A stretch of DNA of 64,000 bases. It comes from Bartonella machadoae. Its GTDB lineage: Bacteria > Pseudomonadota > Alphaproteobacteria > Rhizobiales > Rhizobiaceae. A program made the position numbers and the translations under genes. Shown here in pieces: positions 47,440 through 56,753 of this stretch. The notes beneath the pieces were generated by a model that had not been told where the DNA came from, searched no databases, and saw nothing but the letters and a program-made list of their open reading frames with translations. Location of the stretch: contig NZ_CP087114.1 in NCBI RefSeq assembly GCF_022559585.1, positions 2,054,501 to 2,118,500 on the forward strand, read 5' to 3'. How positions within the stretch are numbered: the first letter of the stretch is position 1; each line of letters begins with the position of its first letter.

Positions 47440-48366
47440 ATGGCAACGATAGTAGAAGAAGCCAAAAGCGTATTTACTACGATAGACAATTTGTTGATGA
47501 AGCCTCTTACAAAAACAATGGATGGCGTTATTGCGCATCTTTCATCGTCTTTAGCTGCTCCGCTTAAAATATCTTGTACTCTATACATTATATTTATGGG
47601 ATACAATATCATCTATGGGCGTTCCTCTATGCCCTTATGGGATTTTATAGTAACAACTTTCAAACTTGGCATCATTGTTGCACTCGCAACAAATGCCCCT
47701 ACCTACAATACGTGGGTCAAGGATATATTTTTCCATGATCTGCCGAATGCCATTGCAAATGTCACACAAGGGGCAGCACAATCAGATAAAAATGTATGGA
47801 ATAATCTGATAAACAAAGCTACTGCACATGTTTTTGATGCTGCAAACCAGCACAAAGGATTGACAGAAATGGGTAGATTTCTTGTCGCATGGATTGCTGG
47901 CTTTATCTGTTACGTGGTTGCTTGTTTCTTTTGCATAGTTGGTTTTTTCGTCTCACTATTTGCTAAATTTGGTTCATTTCTTGTCATATCACTGGGGCTC
48001 CTTTTTATAAGCCTCTATATGTTTTCATCAACAAGGCGTTTTACAGAAGCATGGTTAGGACAAATTGCAAACTTCATCATTTTGCAGCTATTGGTCGTTA
48101 TACTTGGTGGTCTATATGTCAATATTGCAATGGACGTCTTTTCAAAAGGTATTGTAGATGTCATGTTTTCTTTATATCAATTCTTACTTATTAGCATTGG
48201 TGGTATTTTCCTTTTCCTCAGATTACCTGACATCGCATCGGGCTTAGCGGCTGGTGGCGCCTCCCTTACAGGTTCAGGACCTGTCGCTAAAAAAACTGCT
48301 CAATTAAGTGGTCGCGCTGCCAAAGCTATAATTAGTGGTATTAGAAAACTCATCACAAAAATATAA
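47440..48366 (+). CDS. virB6: VirB6-like channel protein (VbhB6)
   Basis: 308-aa polytopic inner-membrane protein. Hydrophobic segments include LKISCTLYIIFMGYNIIYG, FICYVVACFFCIVGFFVSLF, LVISLGLLFISLYMF and FLLISIGGIFLFL. It has the family's EAWLGQIANFIILQLLV region and a Gly/Ala-rich C-terminus. VirB6 forms part of the translocation path across the inner membrane. virB7 starts 17 bases later. Confidence 0.92.
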   Translation: MATIVEEAKSVFTTIDNLLMKPLTKTMDGVIAHLSSSLAAPLKISCTLYIIFMGYNIIYGRSSMPLWDFIVTTFKLGIIVALATNAPTYNTWVKDIFFHDLPNAIANVTQGAAQSDKNVWNNLINKATAHVFDAANQHKGLTEMGRFLVAWIAGFICYVVACFFCIVGFFVSLFAKFGSFLVISLGLLFISLYMFSSTRRFTEAWLGQIANFIILQLLVVILGGLYVNIAMDVFSKGIVDVMFSLYQFLLISIGGIFLFLRLPDIASGLAAGGASLTGSGPVAKKTAQLSGRAAKAIISGIRKLITKI

Positions 48367-48383
48367 GGGGTCTAAGTTCAAAA

Positions 48384-48677
48384 ATGTGGGAATTTAAAAA
48401 AATTGGGATACTTCTATCGCTTATCCTCTTAAATGGTTGCATGTCTTCACCAAACACCCTGAAGTCATTACCAAAATGCGATGGATATTCTAAGCGACCA
48501 TTAAACAAATCAATGTGGAATTGGGAAGGAAAAAATCCCTCCCCCACTCCTGTTATCATCAGTAACAACACAAACATTAAACCACCCCCTCAAGAGGGTG
48601 TTTTAAAAGCCCTTCTGGCGCAAAAATTAACCGATCAAGAAAGAGAATCCTATAAAGATTGCGGGCAAAAAGCATGA
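48384..48677 (+). CDS. virB7: VirB7-like outer-membrane lipoprotein
   Basis: 97 aa with a lipoprotein signal ([13 protein letters not shown]; lipobox LNGC). The rest is Pro/Asn-rich with a central Trp and closes in KDCGQKA. By position between virB6 and virB8 it is the VirB7 of this system, which pairs with VirB9 in the outer-membrane core. It is longer than the classic ~50-residue VirB7. The stop overlaps the virB8 start (ATGA). Confidence 0.85.
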   Translation: MWEFKKIGILLSLILLNGCMSSPNTLKSLPKCDGYSKRPLNKSMWNWEGKNPSPTPVIISNNTNIKPPPQEGVLKALLAQKLTDQERESYKDCGQKA

Positions 48678-49345
48678 AAGAAAAAGACCTAGAGCAATAT
48701 ATCGCTGAAGCGCGCCTGTTCGATCACGACCGGATGTTAGCCTCACGCCGCATCACCCGCGCCTCACTCACCATCGCTGCGATAGCCGTGATAGTCGCCA
48801 TCATCTCTTCCCTAGCGGTCATAACACTCACGCCTCTCAAAACCGTTGAACCTTTCGTCATCCGTGTCGATAATTCAACAGGCATTGTCGAAGTTGCCAA
48901 AGCCCTAGAAGAAGGACCAACCAACGTCGACGAAGCAATCACGCGCTATTTTGCTGCCAAATACGTCCGCTCCCGCGAAGGCTTTACAACCGAAGAAATA
49001 CAACACAATTTCCAAACCGTCTCCCTGCTCTCTTCCTCTGAAGAACAGGAACGTTTCGCCGCTTGGTACGGAGCACGAAACCCACAAAGCCCGCAAATTC
49101 TCTATCAACACGCCACCGCGACAATAACGATAAAATCAATCTCCTTCATCAACGAAGATGTCGCACAGGTGCGTTACTACAAAACCGTCCGTGACAATCA
49201 AAACAATAGAGAATCCATCACCCATTGGGTCTCAACCCTTACCTTCGAATACACCAACGCCCCCATCTCCGTACAAAACCGCCTCGTCAATCCTCTTGGC
49301 TTTATAGTTAGTGAATATAGAACAGATCCAGAAGTGGTCAACTAA
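48674..49345 (+). CDS. virB8: VirB8-like assembly factor (VbhB8)
   Basis: 223 aa. Short cytoplasmic N-terminus ([16 protein letters not shown]), one membrane segment ([19 protein letters not shown]), then the periplasmic NTF2-like VirB8 domain ([21 protein letters not shown]). The ATG at 48674, overlapping the virB7 stop, is preferred to one five codons upstream. VirB8 is the nucleation point for channel assembly. virB9 follows after 3 bases. GC content is a little higher here than in the lipoprotein array. Confidence 0.93.
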   Translation: MKEKDLEQYIAEARLFDHDRMLASRRITRASLTIAAIAVIVAIISSLAVITLTPLKTVEPFVIRVDNSTGIVEVAKALEEGPTNVDEAITRYFAAKYVRSREGFTTEEIQHNFQTVSLLSSSEEQERFAAWYGARNPQSPQILYQHATATITIKSISFINEDVAQVRYYKTVRDNQNNRESITHWVSTLTFEYTNAPISVQNRLVNPLGFIVSEYRTDPEVVN

Positions 49346-49348
49346 TCC

Positions 49349-50200
49349 ATGAAAAAAAAATTCCTTTTTCTTTTTCTCACCACCATTGCCTTTTCTCCTG
49401 CTTATTTGGGCAATGCAAGTGTCTTCCCCACCCGCGCTCCAAACGACAGTCGCATTCGTTTTATCAACTATGATGCCTACAATGTCACAAAAATCATTGG
49501 CTCAATACGCTCATCCGTACAAATAGAATTTTCCCCCAGTGAAGAAATAGCCCACGTTGCCATTGGCAACAGCGTAGCATGGGAAGTTGCTCCAGCTGGA
49601 AACATTCTTTTCCTCAAAGCCCGTGAAGTCCAGCCCATTACCAATCTTCAAGTCGTCACCACCCGCCGTGATGGCTCAAAGCGCTCTTATCAATTCGAAC
49701 TCATGGTCAAAGATGAAGAAATCACATCTGGCAATGAAACCTACTTCCTTGTCAAATTTCGCTACCCACAAGACGAAGCAGAACAAAGAAGAATACAAGC
49801 ACTCTTAAGACAAGAAAAAAGACAAGCACAACGTATTGATAGTCTCTTCGATGCTTCTGAACAATATGGACCACGCAACTGGGCATATACCGCTCAAGGT
49901 TCCATCACGCTTGAACCCTCCTCCGTTTATGACAACGGCAAAACCACAACATTCACATTTCCAGACAACCAAGAAATTCCTGCCATCTATATTGTCAGCA
50001 GTGACGGCACAGAATCCCTTGTTCCCAAAACCACCAAAGGCAATATGGTCATTGTCCACGCTATTAGCTCCAGATTCACGCTAAGACATGGCAGAAATGT
50101 TCTATGCATTTTCAATGAAGCCTATCAACGACAAGGCACCAATCCAGGAACAGGAACAACTTCACCATCTGTTGAACGCAAAGTCGCATCAGATCTTTAA
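49349..50200 (+). CDS. virB9: VirB9-like outer-membrane core protein (VbhB9)
   Basis: 283 aa with a signal peptide (KKKFLFLFLTTIAFSPAYLG). N-terminal domain with the family motif DSRIRFINYDAYNV, a linker, then the C-terminal beta domain that binds VirB7 (NWAYTAQGSITLEPSSVYDNG, ending in GRNVLCIFNEAYQRQG). It makes the core-complex ring with VirB7 and VirB10. Its last ~30 codons are duplicated directly downstream. Confidence 0.93.
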   Translation: MKKKFLFLFLTTIAFSPAYLGNASVFPTRAPNDSRIRFINYDAYNVTKIIGSIRSSVQIEFSPSEEIAHVAIGNSVAWEVAPAGNILFLKAREVQPITNLQVVTTRRDGSKRSYQFELMVKDEEITSGNETYFLVKFRYPQDEAEQRRIQALLRQEKRQAQRIDSLFDASEQYGPRNWAYTAQGSITLEPSSVYDNGKTTTFTFPDNQEIPAIYIVSSDGTESLVPKTTKGNMVIVHAISSRFTLRHGRNVLCIFNEAYQRQGTNPGTGTTSPSVERKVASDL

Positions 50201-50359
50201 AACAGCGGGTATTAAGGGGAACACATTATGAGTAACAATGAAGCCTATCAACGACAAGGCACCAGTCTAGAAACAGGAACAACTTCACCATCTGTTAAAC
50301 GCAAAGTCGCATCAGATCTTTAAAACAGCGGGTATTAAGGGGAACACATTATGAGTAAG
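50114..50359 (+). repeat. 123-bp tandem duplication across the virB9/virB10 junction
   Basis: Bases 50114-50236 and 50237-50359 are two copies of one block containing the virB9 3' end, the spacer (aacagcgggtattaagg) and the virB10 start. The middle junction creates a 31-codon chimera at 50228-50323 (MSNNEAYQRQG, ending KVASDL) that begins like VirB10 and ends like VirB9. Both virB9 and virB10 remain intact. Confidence 0.9.
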
Positions 50360-51559
50360 AATGATGATACAATCATTGAAGATCGTGGTGCAATTGGCGA
50401 TAGTAGAAACAATACCTCAAAAAGCCTAGGAACAAAAATCGTTGTTATCATAGTCTTTCTAGGATTTTGTACCTATGTGCTCTGGAATCTCTTCTCAACG
50501 CCCACATCAACAAAAGACACAGCAAAACCGCATAAAAAAGCCACACAAAACCTTCGCAATTCATTTGCCCCCTTAGAATTAGCCCCCACTAATCCCCAAG
50601 CCCAAATGGGGCCAATTGTTCTACCACCACCACAACCCCTCACACCAGAACCCAAAAAAGACGACCCCCTCCTTGATGCCGCAAGACGCGCACCCGTTTT
50701 AGCTTTTGCAAACGATTCCCAATCGAAATTAAAGGATTTCATAAAAAACAATTTTTCCAATACGCTCGACAAATTTAATCCTCTTGAAAAACTCAATGCA
50801 CTTGAAAGTCTTAAAAACGCACAAAATTTTACGGCTCTTTTAAAACCCACCAAAACAGAAGAGACAAAAGCCAGTTTCATCGGCAATAGAAACTTTATCA
50901 TCGCCATGGGGACCTCAATCCCCTGTATATTAGAAACAGCCTTAAACAGTGATCAACCAGGCTTTGCAAGTTGCATCATTAACCGTGACATCCTCTCTGA
51001 TAATGGTCGCGTCGTTCTCCTTGATAAAGGAACACAAGTGGTTGGCGAATACCGAGGAGGAATACAACAAGGGCAATCCCGCCTCTTTGTCCTCTGGACA
51101 AGAGCAAAAACACCAAATGGTGTCATCATTCCCCTTGCCTCCCCAGCAACCGATAGTTTAGGCAGAGCCGGCTTTGATGGCAACATCAACACACACTGGT
51201 GGGAACGCTTTGGTTCCTCCTTATTGCTCACCGTTATTGACGGCGCAACGACAGCCTTAGCAAACAAAATAGCAGGAAACTCCAAAAAAGCTGGTGCAAA
51301 CAATGCAGCAGGCGGAGGTTTCGGAGGCGGAGACATTGGAGGAGCCAGCAACATTGGCAAAGATACCGCAAGTGTTGCCCTTGAAAACCAAATCAACATC
51401 CCCCCTACCCTAGAAAAATTTCAAGGAGAACTCGTCAATATTTTTGTAGCAAGAGATTTAGATTTTTCATCAGTCTACAAACTTGCCATCACAACAAGAA
51501 AAAACAAAGTTTTCCCCCGCTCCATTCACAGAAATTTCTTTGTCCATTCTCAAATGTAA
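50351..51559 (+). CDS. virB10: VirB10-like core protein (VbhB10)
   Basis: 402 aa. Cytoplasmic tail, one membrane segment (IVVIIVFLGFCTYVLWNLF), a proline-rich periplasmic stretch (VLPPPQPLTPEPKKDD), then the conserved TrbI/VirB10 beta-barrel domain (GTSIPCILETALNSDQPG, STQ-like loop, RLFVLWTRAKTPNGV, WWERFGSSLL). Near the end a Gly-rich loop (AAGGGFGGGDIGG) and IFVARDLDFSSVY. It links inner-membrane energy to opening of the outer channel. Confidence 0.93.
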   Translation: MSKNDDTIIEDRGAIGDSRNNTSKSLGTKIVVIIVFLGFCTYVLWNLFSTPTSTKDTAKPHKKATQNLRNSFAPLELAPTNPQAQMGPIVLPPPQPLTPEPKKDDPLLDAARRAPVLAFANDSQSKLKDFIKNNFSNTLDKFNPLEKLNALESLKNAQNFTALLKPTKTEETKASFIGNRNFIIAMGTSIPCILETALNSDQPGFASCIINRDILSDNGRVVLLDKGTQVVGEYRGGIQQGQSRLFVLWTRAKTPNGVIIPLASPATDSLGRAGFDGNINTHWWERFGSSLLLTVIDGATTALANKIAGNSKKAGANNAAGGGFGGGDIGGASNIGKDTASVALENQINIPPTLEKFQGELVNIFVARDLDFSSVYKLAITTRKNKVFPRSIHRNFFVHSQM

Positions 51560-51586
51560 CAAAAATAAATTCGGCAAAAACAAATT

Positions 51587-52639
51587 ATGGCAACAGCAAA
51601 AAATTCAGAACGCGCTTCTATCGTTCTAACAAAATTAAAAATATTAGAGAAATATCTAAATGACGACAATTTATTTGAAATTGTCATCAATCGCCCTGGC
51701 GAAGTTATCGTTGAAAGCTCCAATGGTTGGCAAACCCATACCCTAAAAGAACTAACCTACAGCGAACTAGAAGGGATTGCAAAAGTTGTTGCTGCCTACA
51801 CAACCCAGAAAATCAGTGTAGAAAACCCAGTTCTCTCCGCCACACTCCCCAATAATGAACGCATACAAATTGTCATGCCCCCTGCCGTCGCAACCAATAC
51901 CATCAGCATGACAATTCGCAAACCCTCATCACGCACTTTTTCTCTTGAAAGTTTACACGAAAACAATCTATTTGCCGTCACAGGAAATGTGAGTTTTACA
52001 CCCATCAAACAAATGTCAGAGCGTATAAACGAACTTTCTCATACAGATAAAGAACTAACAGACCTCTTTATTGCCAAAGATTTCTGTAATTTTTTAGAAA
52101 AAGCTGTTATCACCCAACAAAATATTTTGATATCTGGAAAAACCGGTTCGGGTAAAACAACACTCTCTAAAGCTTTAATTGCAAAAATTCCCGAATATGA
52201 ACGCATTCTCACCATTGAGGATACTCCAGAGCTTGTCGTTCCGCATTCAAACAAAGTACAACTCTTTTATTCAAAAGACAATCAAGGGCTAGCAAAAGCA
52301 GGGGCAAAAGAACTCCTTGAATCGGGATTACGCATGCGCCCCGATAGAATCCTCTTACAAGAGCTCCGAGATGGTACAGCTTTTTACTATATCCGCAATG
52401 TCAATTCCGGTCACCCCGGTTCCATCACCACTGTTCACGCATCAACAGCACTTTCTGCCTTTGAACAAATGACCCTCCTTGTCAAAGAAAGTGATGGCGG
52501 TTCTAGTTTAGCACGTGATGATATCCGCGGCTTATTAATTTCTATGATTGACGTCATCATTCAATGCAAACGCCTTGAAGGAAAATTTCGCGTAACAGAA
52601 ATCTATTACGACCCTTTCAAACGCCGAGACGCTTTCTAA
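51587..52639 (+). CDS. virB11: VirB11-like traffic ATPase (VbhB11)
   Basis: 350-aa hexameric ATPase. The N-terminal domain is followed by Walker A ISGKTGSGKTTLSKAL (about residue 183), the Asp box TIEDTPELV, Walker B-like PDRILLQELRDGTAF, and the His box NSGHPGSITTVHAS. It powers switching between pilus growth and substrate transfer. Its last 88 codons are repeated four times downstream as truncated copies. Confidence 0.94.
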   Translation: MATAKNSERASIVLTKLKILEKYLNDDNLFEIVINRPGEVIVESSNGWQTHTLKELTYSELEGIAKVVAAYTTQKISVENPVLSATLPNNERIQIVMPPAVATNTISMTIRKPSSRTFSLESLHENNLFAVTGNVSFTPIKQMSERINELSHTDKELTDLFIAKDFCNFLEKAVITQQNILISGKTGSGKTTLSKALIAKIPEYERILTIEDTPELVVPHSNKVQLFYSKDNQGLAKAGAKELLESGLRMRPDRILLQELRDGTAFYYIRNVNSGHPGSITTVHASTALSAFEQMTLLVKESDGGSSLARDDIRGLLISMIDVIIQCKRLEGKFRVTEIYYDPFKRRDAF

Positions 52640-52688
52640 AAACAAACCAAGTCACTGAAATAAATCCGCATACGCCCCTGTTCCAAAA

Positions 52689-52954
52689 ATGACAGCTTTT
52701 TACTATATCCGCACTGTCAATTCCGGTCACCCCAGTTCCATCACACTGTTCACGCATCAACAGCACTTGCCGCCTTTGAACAAATGCCCCTCCTTGTCAA
52801 AGAAAGTGATGGCGGTTCTAGTTTAGCACGTGATGATATCCGCGGCTTATTAATTTCTATGATTGACGTCATCATCCAATGCAAACGCCTTGAAGGAAAA
52901 TTTCGCGTAACAGAAATCTACTACGATCCTTTCAAACGCCGAGACGCTTTCTAA
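52689..52954 (+). pseudogene. Truncated virB11 3' copy 1, frameshifted
   Basis: Repeats the last ~88 codons of virB11 (TAFYYIRTVNSGHPSSIT) plus 50 bases of 3' flank. One base is missing in ccatcacactg, which shifts the frame. It lacks Walker A and cannot be an ATPase. First unit of a ~316-bp tandem array. Confidence 0.9.
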
Positions 52955-53003
52955 AAACAAACCAAGTCACTAAAATAAATCCGCATACGTCCCTGTTCCA
53001 AAA

Positions 53004-53270
53004 ATGACAGCTTTTTACTATATCCGCACTGTCAATTCCGGTCACCCCGATTCCATCACCACTGTTCACGCATCAACAGCACTTGCCGCCTTTGAACAAA
53101 TACCTCTCCTTGTCAAAGAAAGTGATGGCGGCTCTAGTTTAGCACGTGATGATATCCGCGGCTTATTAATTTCTATGATTGATGTCATCATTCAATGCAA
53201 ACACCTTGAAGAAAAATTTCGCGTAATAGAAATCTACTACGATCCTTTCAAACGCCGAGACGCTTTCTAA
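53004..53270 (+). pseudogene. Truncated virB11 3' copy 2
   Basis: 88-codon open frame equal to the VirB11 C-terminus (His box onward), starting at an ATG created at the junction with the repeated 3' flank (ttccaaaaatgac). Differences from the parent: N to T in IRTVNSG, HLEEKFRVIE. No nucleotide-binding motifs. Confidence 0.9.
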
Positions 53271-53319
53271 AAACAAACCAAGTCATTGAAATAAATCCGC
53301 ATACATCCCTGTTCCAAAA

Positions 53320-53586
53320 ATGACAGCTTTTTACTATATCCGCACTGTCAATTCCGGTCACCCCGGTTCCATCACCACTGTTCACGCATCAACAGCACTT
53401 GCCGCCTTTGAACAAATACCTCTCCTTGTCAAAGAAAGTGATGGCGGCTCTAGTTTAGCACGTGATGATATCCGCGGCTTATTAATTTCTATGATTGACG
53501 TCATCATCCAATGCAAACGCCTTGAAGAAAAATTTCGCGTAACAGAAATCTACTACGATCCTTTCAAACGCCGAGACGCTTTCTAA
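53320..53586 (+). pseudogene. Truncated virB11 3' copy 3
   Basis: Third unit of the 316-bp array, open over 88 codons and nearly identical to copies 2 and 4 (SGHPGSITTVHAS, CKRLEEKFRVTE). Could be translated, but would give only a fragment of the C-terminal domain. Confidence 0.9.
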
Positions 53587-53635
53587 AAACAAACCAAGTC
53601 ACTAAAATAAATCCGCATACGTCCCTGTTCCAAAA

Positions 53636-53902
53636 ATGACAGCTTTTTACTATATCCGCACTGTCAATTCCGGTCACCCCAGTTCCATCACCACTGTTCA
53701 CGCATCAACAGCACTTGCCGCCTTTGAACAAATGCCTCTCCTTGTCAAAGAAAGTGATGGCGGTTCTAGTTTAGCACGTGATGATATCCGCGGCTTATTA
53801 ATTTCTATGATTGACGTCATCATCCAATGCAAACGCCTTGAAGAAAAATTTCGCGTAACAGAAATCTACTACGATCCTTTCAAACGCCGAGACGCTTTCT
53901 AA
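53636..53902 (+). pseudogene. Truncated virB11 3' copy 4
   Basis: Last unit of the array. Open over 88 codons (SGHPSSITTVHAS). After it the repeat flank stops at about 53945 and unrelated toxin-antitoxin relics begin. Confidence 0.9.
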
Positions 53903-53939
53903 AAACAAACCAAGTCACTGAAATAAATCCGCATACATC

Positions 53940-54184
53940 CCTGTTCGATCAAAATAGACACGATCATCATTAACAATGTAAATGAACAACCAATCTGGTT
54001 TTATATAAAGATCACGGCGTGGCTGCCAATTTCCTTATAATGCATAATCATTTAATACAGCCGGCAATGTTTGTTATCGGTTAAAAATTGCATAATCTCC
54101 GTTCATTTCTGCATATTCTTTCCACGCTTTTCTGCTTTTTTCTATCCTTGTTAAATTTACCAGAATAGCTTACCGAACGCATAA
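53940..54184 (-). pseudogene. YafQ/RelE-like toxin relic
   Basis: The reverse strand begins MRSVSYSGKFNKDRKK, and later, across frame changes, reads GNWQPRRDLYIKPDWLFIY and NDDRVYFDRTG, the usual end of YafQ-type mRNA interferases. Several stops and shifts make it inactive. The start overlaps the antitoxin stop, as in functional dinJ-yafQ pairs. Confidence 0.75.
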
Positions 54185-54456
54185 TGAAATCCCCCATTGC
54201 TTAAACAAATCCTCCACATCTTTTGCATAAAAAACATCTTCGCCCCGATCAGTTTTTTCAAAAGTCTCAAGCGTTTCCGCATTAGAACATACATATCAAA
54301 CGGCAATCCCCTTTCATTGATAACTTTAGTTAAAGCAATCCGTATAAAATCAAACACCGTAACCCCTAGAGTCGCTAATATTTCATGGGTTTCTTTTTTC
54401 AAATTCTTATCGATACGTACTCGAATGACCTCTTTTGAATCTACTGCGACACTCAA
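54172..54456 (-). pseudogene. RelB/DinJ-like antitoxin, frameshifted
   Basis: Ribbon-helix-helix N-terminus is intact (VIRVRIDKNLKKETHEILATLGVTVFD, then IRIALTKVINERGLPFDMYV). One base is missing after DMYV; restoring it gives PNAETLETFEKTDRG and FYAKDVEDLF, the expected toxin-binding tail. The unshifted frame runs on to 54157 with a meaningless tail. The DNA-binding half might still be made. Confidence 0.8.
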
Positions 54457-54532
54457 TAATAAATCTCCTTTAGTTAACTTCTTATACAGAGCTCATTTGA
54501 ACAACAACAAGTTTTGAATGTTTGAAATTTCT

Positions 54533-56048
54533 TTACCGCACAATACCTTTTAACCTTACCTGTACTATCGCACTGTTTTGCTCTTCCACATGTCTCTGTT
54601 GCAAAAACTCAACCGCCCTCTGAAACTCACGCACAAGCTTTTTATCATGAGGTTGCTTTGCTGGGATTGCTTTTGATAAGTCAAAGTCCCGTTTATCTAA
54701 AGCATCCTGTCCAAAGCGTTTATCTAAAGCATTTGGGAGATGCAAAAATTCTTTATTAAGAGGCTCTGGTATATTCAAATAAGTCTCACGACCAGCCGCA
54801 ACATCCTTCATATAACGCACACTATCCTTTGAAAGAGATGGCACTTCAACCTTCAATTGTTCACGCTCACGGGTAAATTGATCTTTATTTTGTTCATAGG
54901 AATTTTTATAAAAGGATTGAAGTTCTCTAAGTGTAGAAATGACAAAGGGAACATTGCAAAGCGCCTCTTTACGTTCTTTCCCTACTGTTTTAAAGCGATC
55001 TATGAGGCGATCTGAACCACGCAAATCACCAGCTCTAGCAGGGTCTTTATCCAAAATATCAGGCAATTTATCCCCCTTATCCGCAAAAATCGTTTGTTCA
55101 ATCTTAACAGCAGCAGCTTGAGGATCTTTGTAAACAGCTTTCAGACGATCATTTAATACTTTAAAAGTATCAATATAAGATTTTTCCTTTCTAACAGCAT
55201 TTTGCACCTTCTATTCTAGATTAGAAGTATCGGTATAAGCAGCAAGATAGGGTGCTTGTTTTGGTGTTTTTGGAACGCTCTGGGATTGCTCAACTTTAGG
55301 TTCTTTTTTTTTGAAGATTGCCAACATTTGGCTTTACTTTATCCAAAAGCGTTTCAATCTTTTCTTTTTGTTTCTGCGATAATTCTTTATTCGTCTCAAT
55401 GTAAGAGGAAATTTTCTCTCCTAGACCTTTCGAAACGTCAACATTTTTATTTTTTGTAAATTCAGTAAGGCTCTTACGAATAAGCCCAGACAGTAATTCA
55501 GAACTGCCATAAAGTGCCTCAATGGAGGCTTTTGTCATTTCCTCTCGTTTAACCCCCTCCCAATGAATATTATAACCAGCTTCACGAGCAAGTTGACCAA
55601 TAAATTCACGCTGAGTACGTCCATTCCCCTCTCGAAACGGATGCAACGCATTTATTTCACCCATATAATATCCAGCTCTCTGGCTGAATTCATCCGCATC
55701 AAGCCCCCCTAGATATTGTTCTTTGGCAAGCTGCTGTGTAATCTTCGGTGCATAACTTTCAATCTTATGATGATAAGCAAACAGACTTCCCCCTTTGCTA
55801 ATATCTATTGAACGGATTTCTCCTGCCCATTCATAGACGTCACCAAACAGCTTTTTATGAATCTCTTTCATGTGATTGAGATCAAACTTACCCTTAATAG
55901 GAGTGCTATCAAGTTCATAAGACCTTATATAAGCAAAAGAAGATTCCACACTCCTTAGAGTGGCTTGGTCTTTAATACCAAGCCGATTATACATCACACC
56001 AGTTTCAGGATCAGTATAAGGATCATTTTTATTCTCATACTTCACCAC
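54533..56048 (-). pseudogene. vbhT: VbhT-like Fic-BID toxin, broken between its domains
   Basis: The Fic domain (55296-56048, 250 codons) is complete, with the AMP-transfer motif HPFREGNGRTQREF. The BID secretion domain (54533-55207) is also readable (KVQNAVRKEKSYIDTFKVLNDR onward). Between them an A-run of nine (eight needed) shifts the frame at about 55303-55311, and a CAG-to-TAG change (about 55212) adds a stop where TraA has NLEQKVQ. The product should be a Fic protein without BID, able to AMPylate but not be secreted. VbhT inhibits gyrase/topo IV in other systems when not bound by VbhA. Confidence 0.88.
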
Positions 56049-56223
56049 GTTTTACACGCTCCATAAGATCTTTGATTACATCACTTGTTTCAAGTTCTCC
56101 AATAATAACCCGTTCCATCTGTGCAACGACCTGTGGATCTGGCTCCAAACCCTCTAAACGTTGATTTGCTAATGCATTTTTAGCAGCAAAGCGACGTTGC
56201 TTAATTTCCTCTTCACTCAACAT
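56035..56223 (-). CDS. vbhA: VbhA antitoxin of the Fic toxin
   Basis: 62-aa antitoxin that blocks the Fic active site with its inhibition helix. The helix motif (S/T)xxxE(G/N) is seen in ANQRLEGLEPDP. Remainder: EEEIKQRRFAAKNALANQ at the front, QVVAQMERVIIGELETSDVI behind. It overlaps the vbhT start by 14 bases, so translation is coupled. It is intact although vbhT is broken, as expected if the Fic domain is still made and must be held in check. Confidence 0.92.
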   Translation of the reverse strand: MLSEEEIKQRRFAAKNALANQRLEGLEPDPQVVAQMERVIIGELETSDVIKDLMERVKRGEV

Positions 56224-56235
56224 TTCAAAATCTCC

Positions 56236-56550
56236 TTATGTCAATAAAGCCTTTTTCAAAGCGCGATTTATAGCTTCTGGTTCGTTTTCAATGACGCAAA
56301 GCAAAAGTCGAGAAGGCTTATCGATAGAATATCGACCCTGTTCCCAATCACGAATACGACCTACAGAAAAACCAAACCGTGCCGCAAATTGTGTCTGTGA
56401 CAAACCAATATTTTTTCTAATTTTCTTTATATCAACCTTTTCAGGAATATGGATTTCGAACTTTACAATATGATTTTTACCTTTCGTATAAGAAAGAACT
56501 TCTCTGGAATTTTGTGAGAGAAACACCCCTGCTTTATTCGCTTTGTCCAT
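56236..56550 (-). CDS. XRE-family regulator upstream of vbhA/vbhT
   Basis: 104 aa with a helix-turn-helix (IRKNIGLSQTQFAARFGFSVGRIRDWEQG), of the NadS/HigA type. The N-terminus contains SREVLSYTKG, as in antitoxins of RelE-like pairs, but no toxin partner is seen next to it. It lies 12 bases before vbhA. It probably represses its own promoter through the palindrome at 56706-56720, and so controls vbhA/vbhT. Confidence 0.83.
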   Translation of the reverse strand: MDKANKAGVFLSQNSREVLSYTKGKNHIVKFEIHIPEKVDIKKIRKNIGLSQTQFAARFGFSVGRIRDWEQGRYSIDKPSRLLLCVIENEPEAINRALKKALLT

Positions 56551-56701
56551 TATTTTTTCCTTCGCTTTCCCCTTTCAAAATGCGGCTCTTTTTCCCTTTG
56601 TTCCATTTCCTTGAAATAACAAAAAACCGGAATATCTTGACCTCTAAACGAGTAATAATCCCCTATCCACCGCTGTTTAAACAATCATTTGCATATACTC
56701 T

Positions 56702-56730
56702 TTTATACGGAACACCCGTAGCATTGTCAA
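56702..56730 (-). promoter_or_regulatory. Consensus-like promoter with operator between -35 and -10
   Basis: On the reverse strand: TTGACA (56730-56725), 17 bases, TATAAA (56707-56702). Inside the spacer is a perfect palindrome tacgg-aacac-ccgta (56706-56720), well placed for a repressor to block polymerase. It lies 150 bases before the XRE gene, which is the likely repressor. The intervening stretch (56551-56700) holds no recognised gene. Confidence 0.75.
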
Positions 56731-56753
56731 GCAAAAACATGCTTTACATATAA

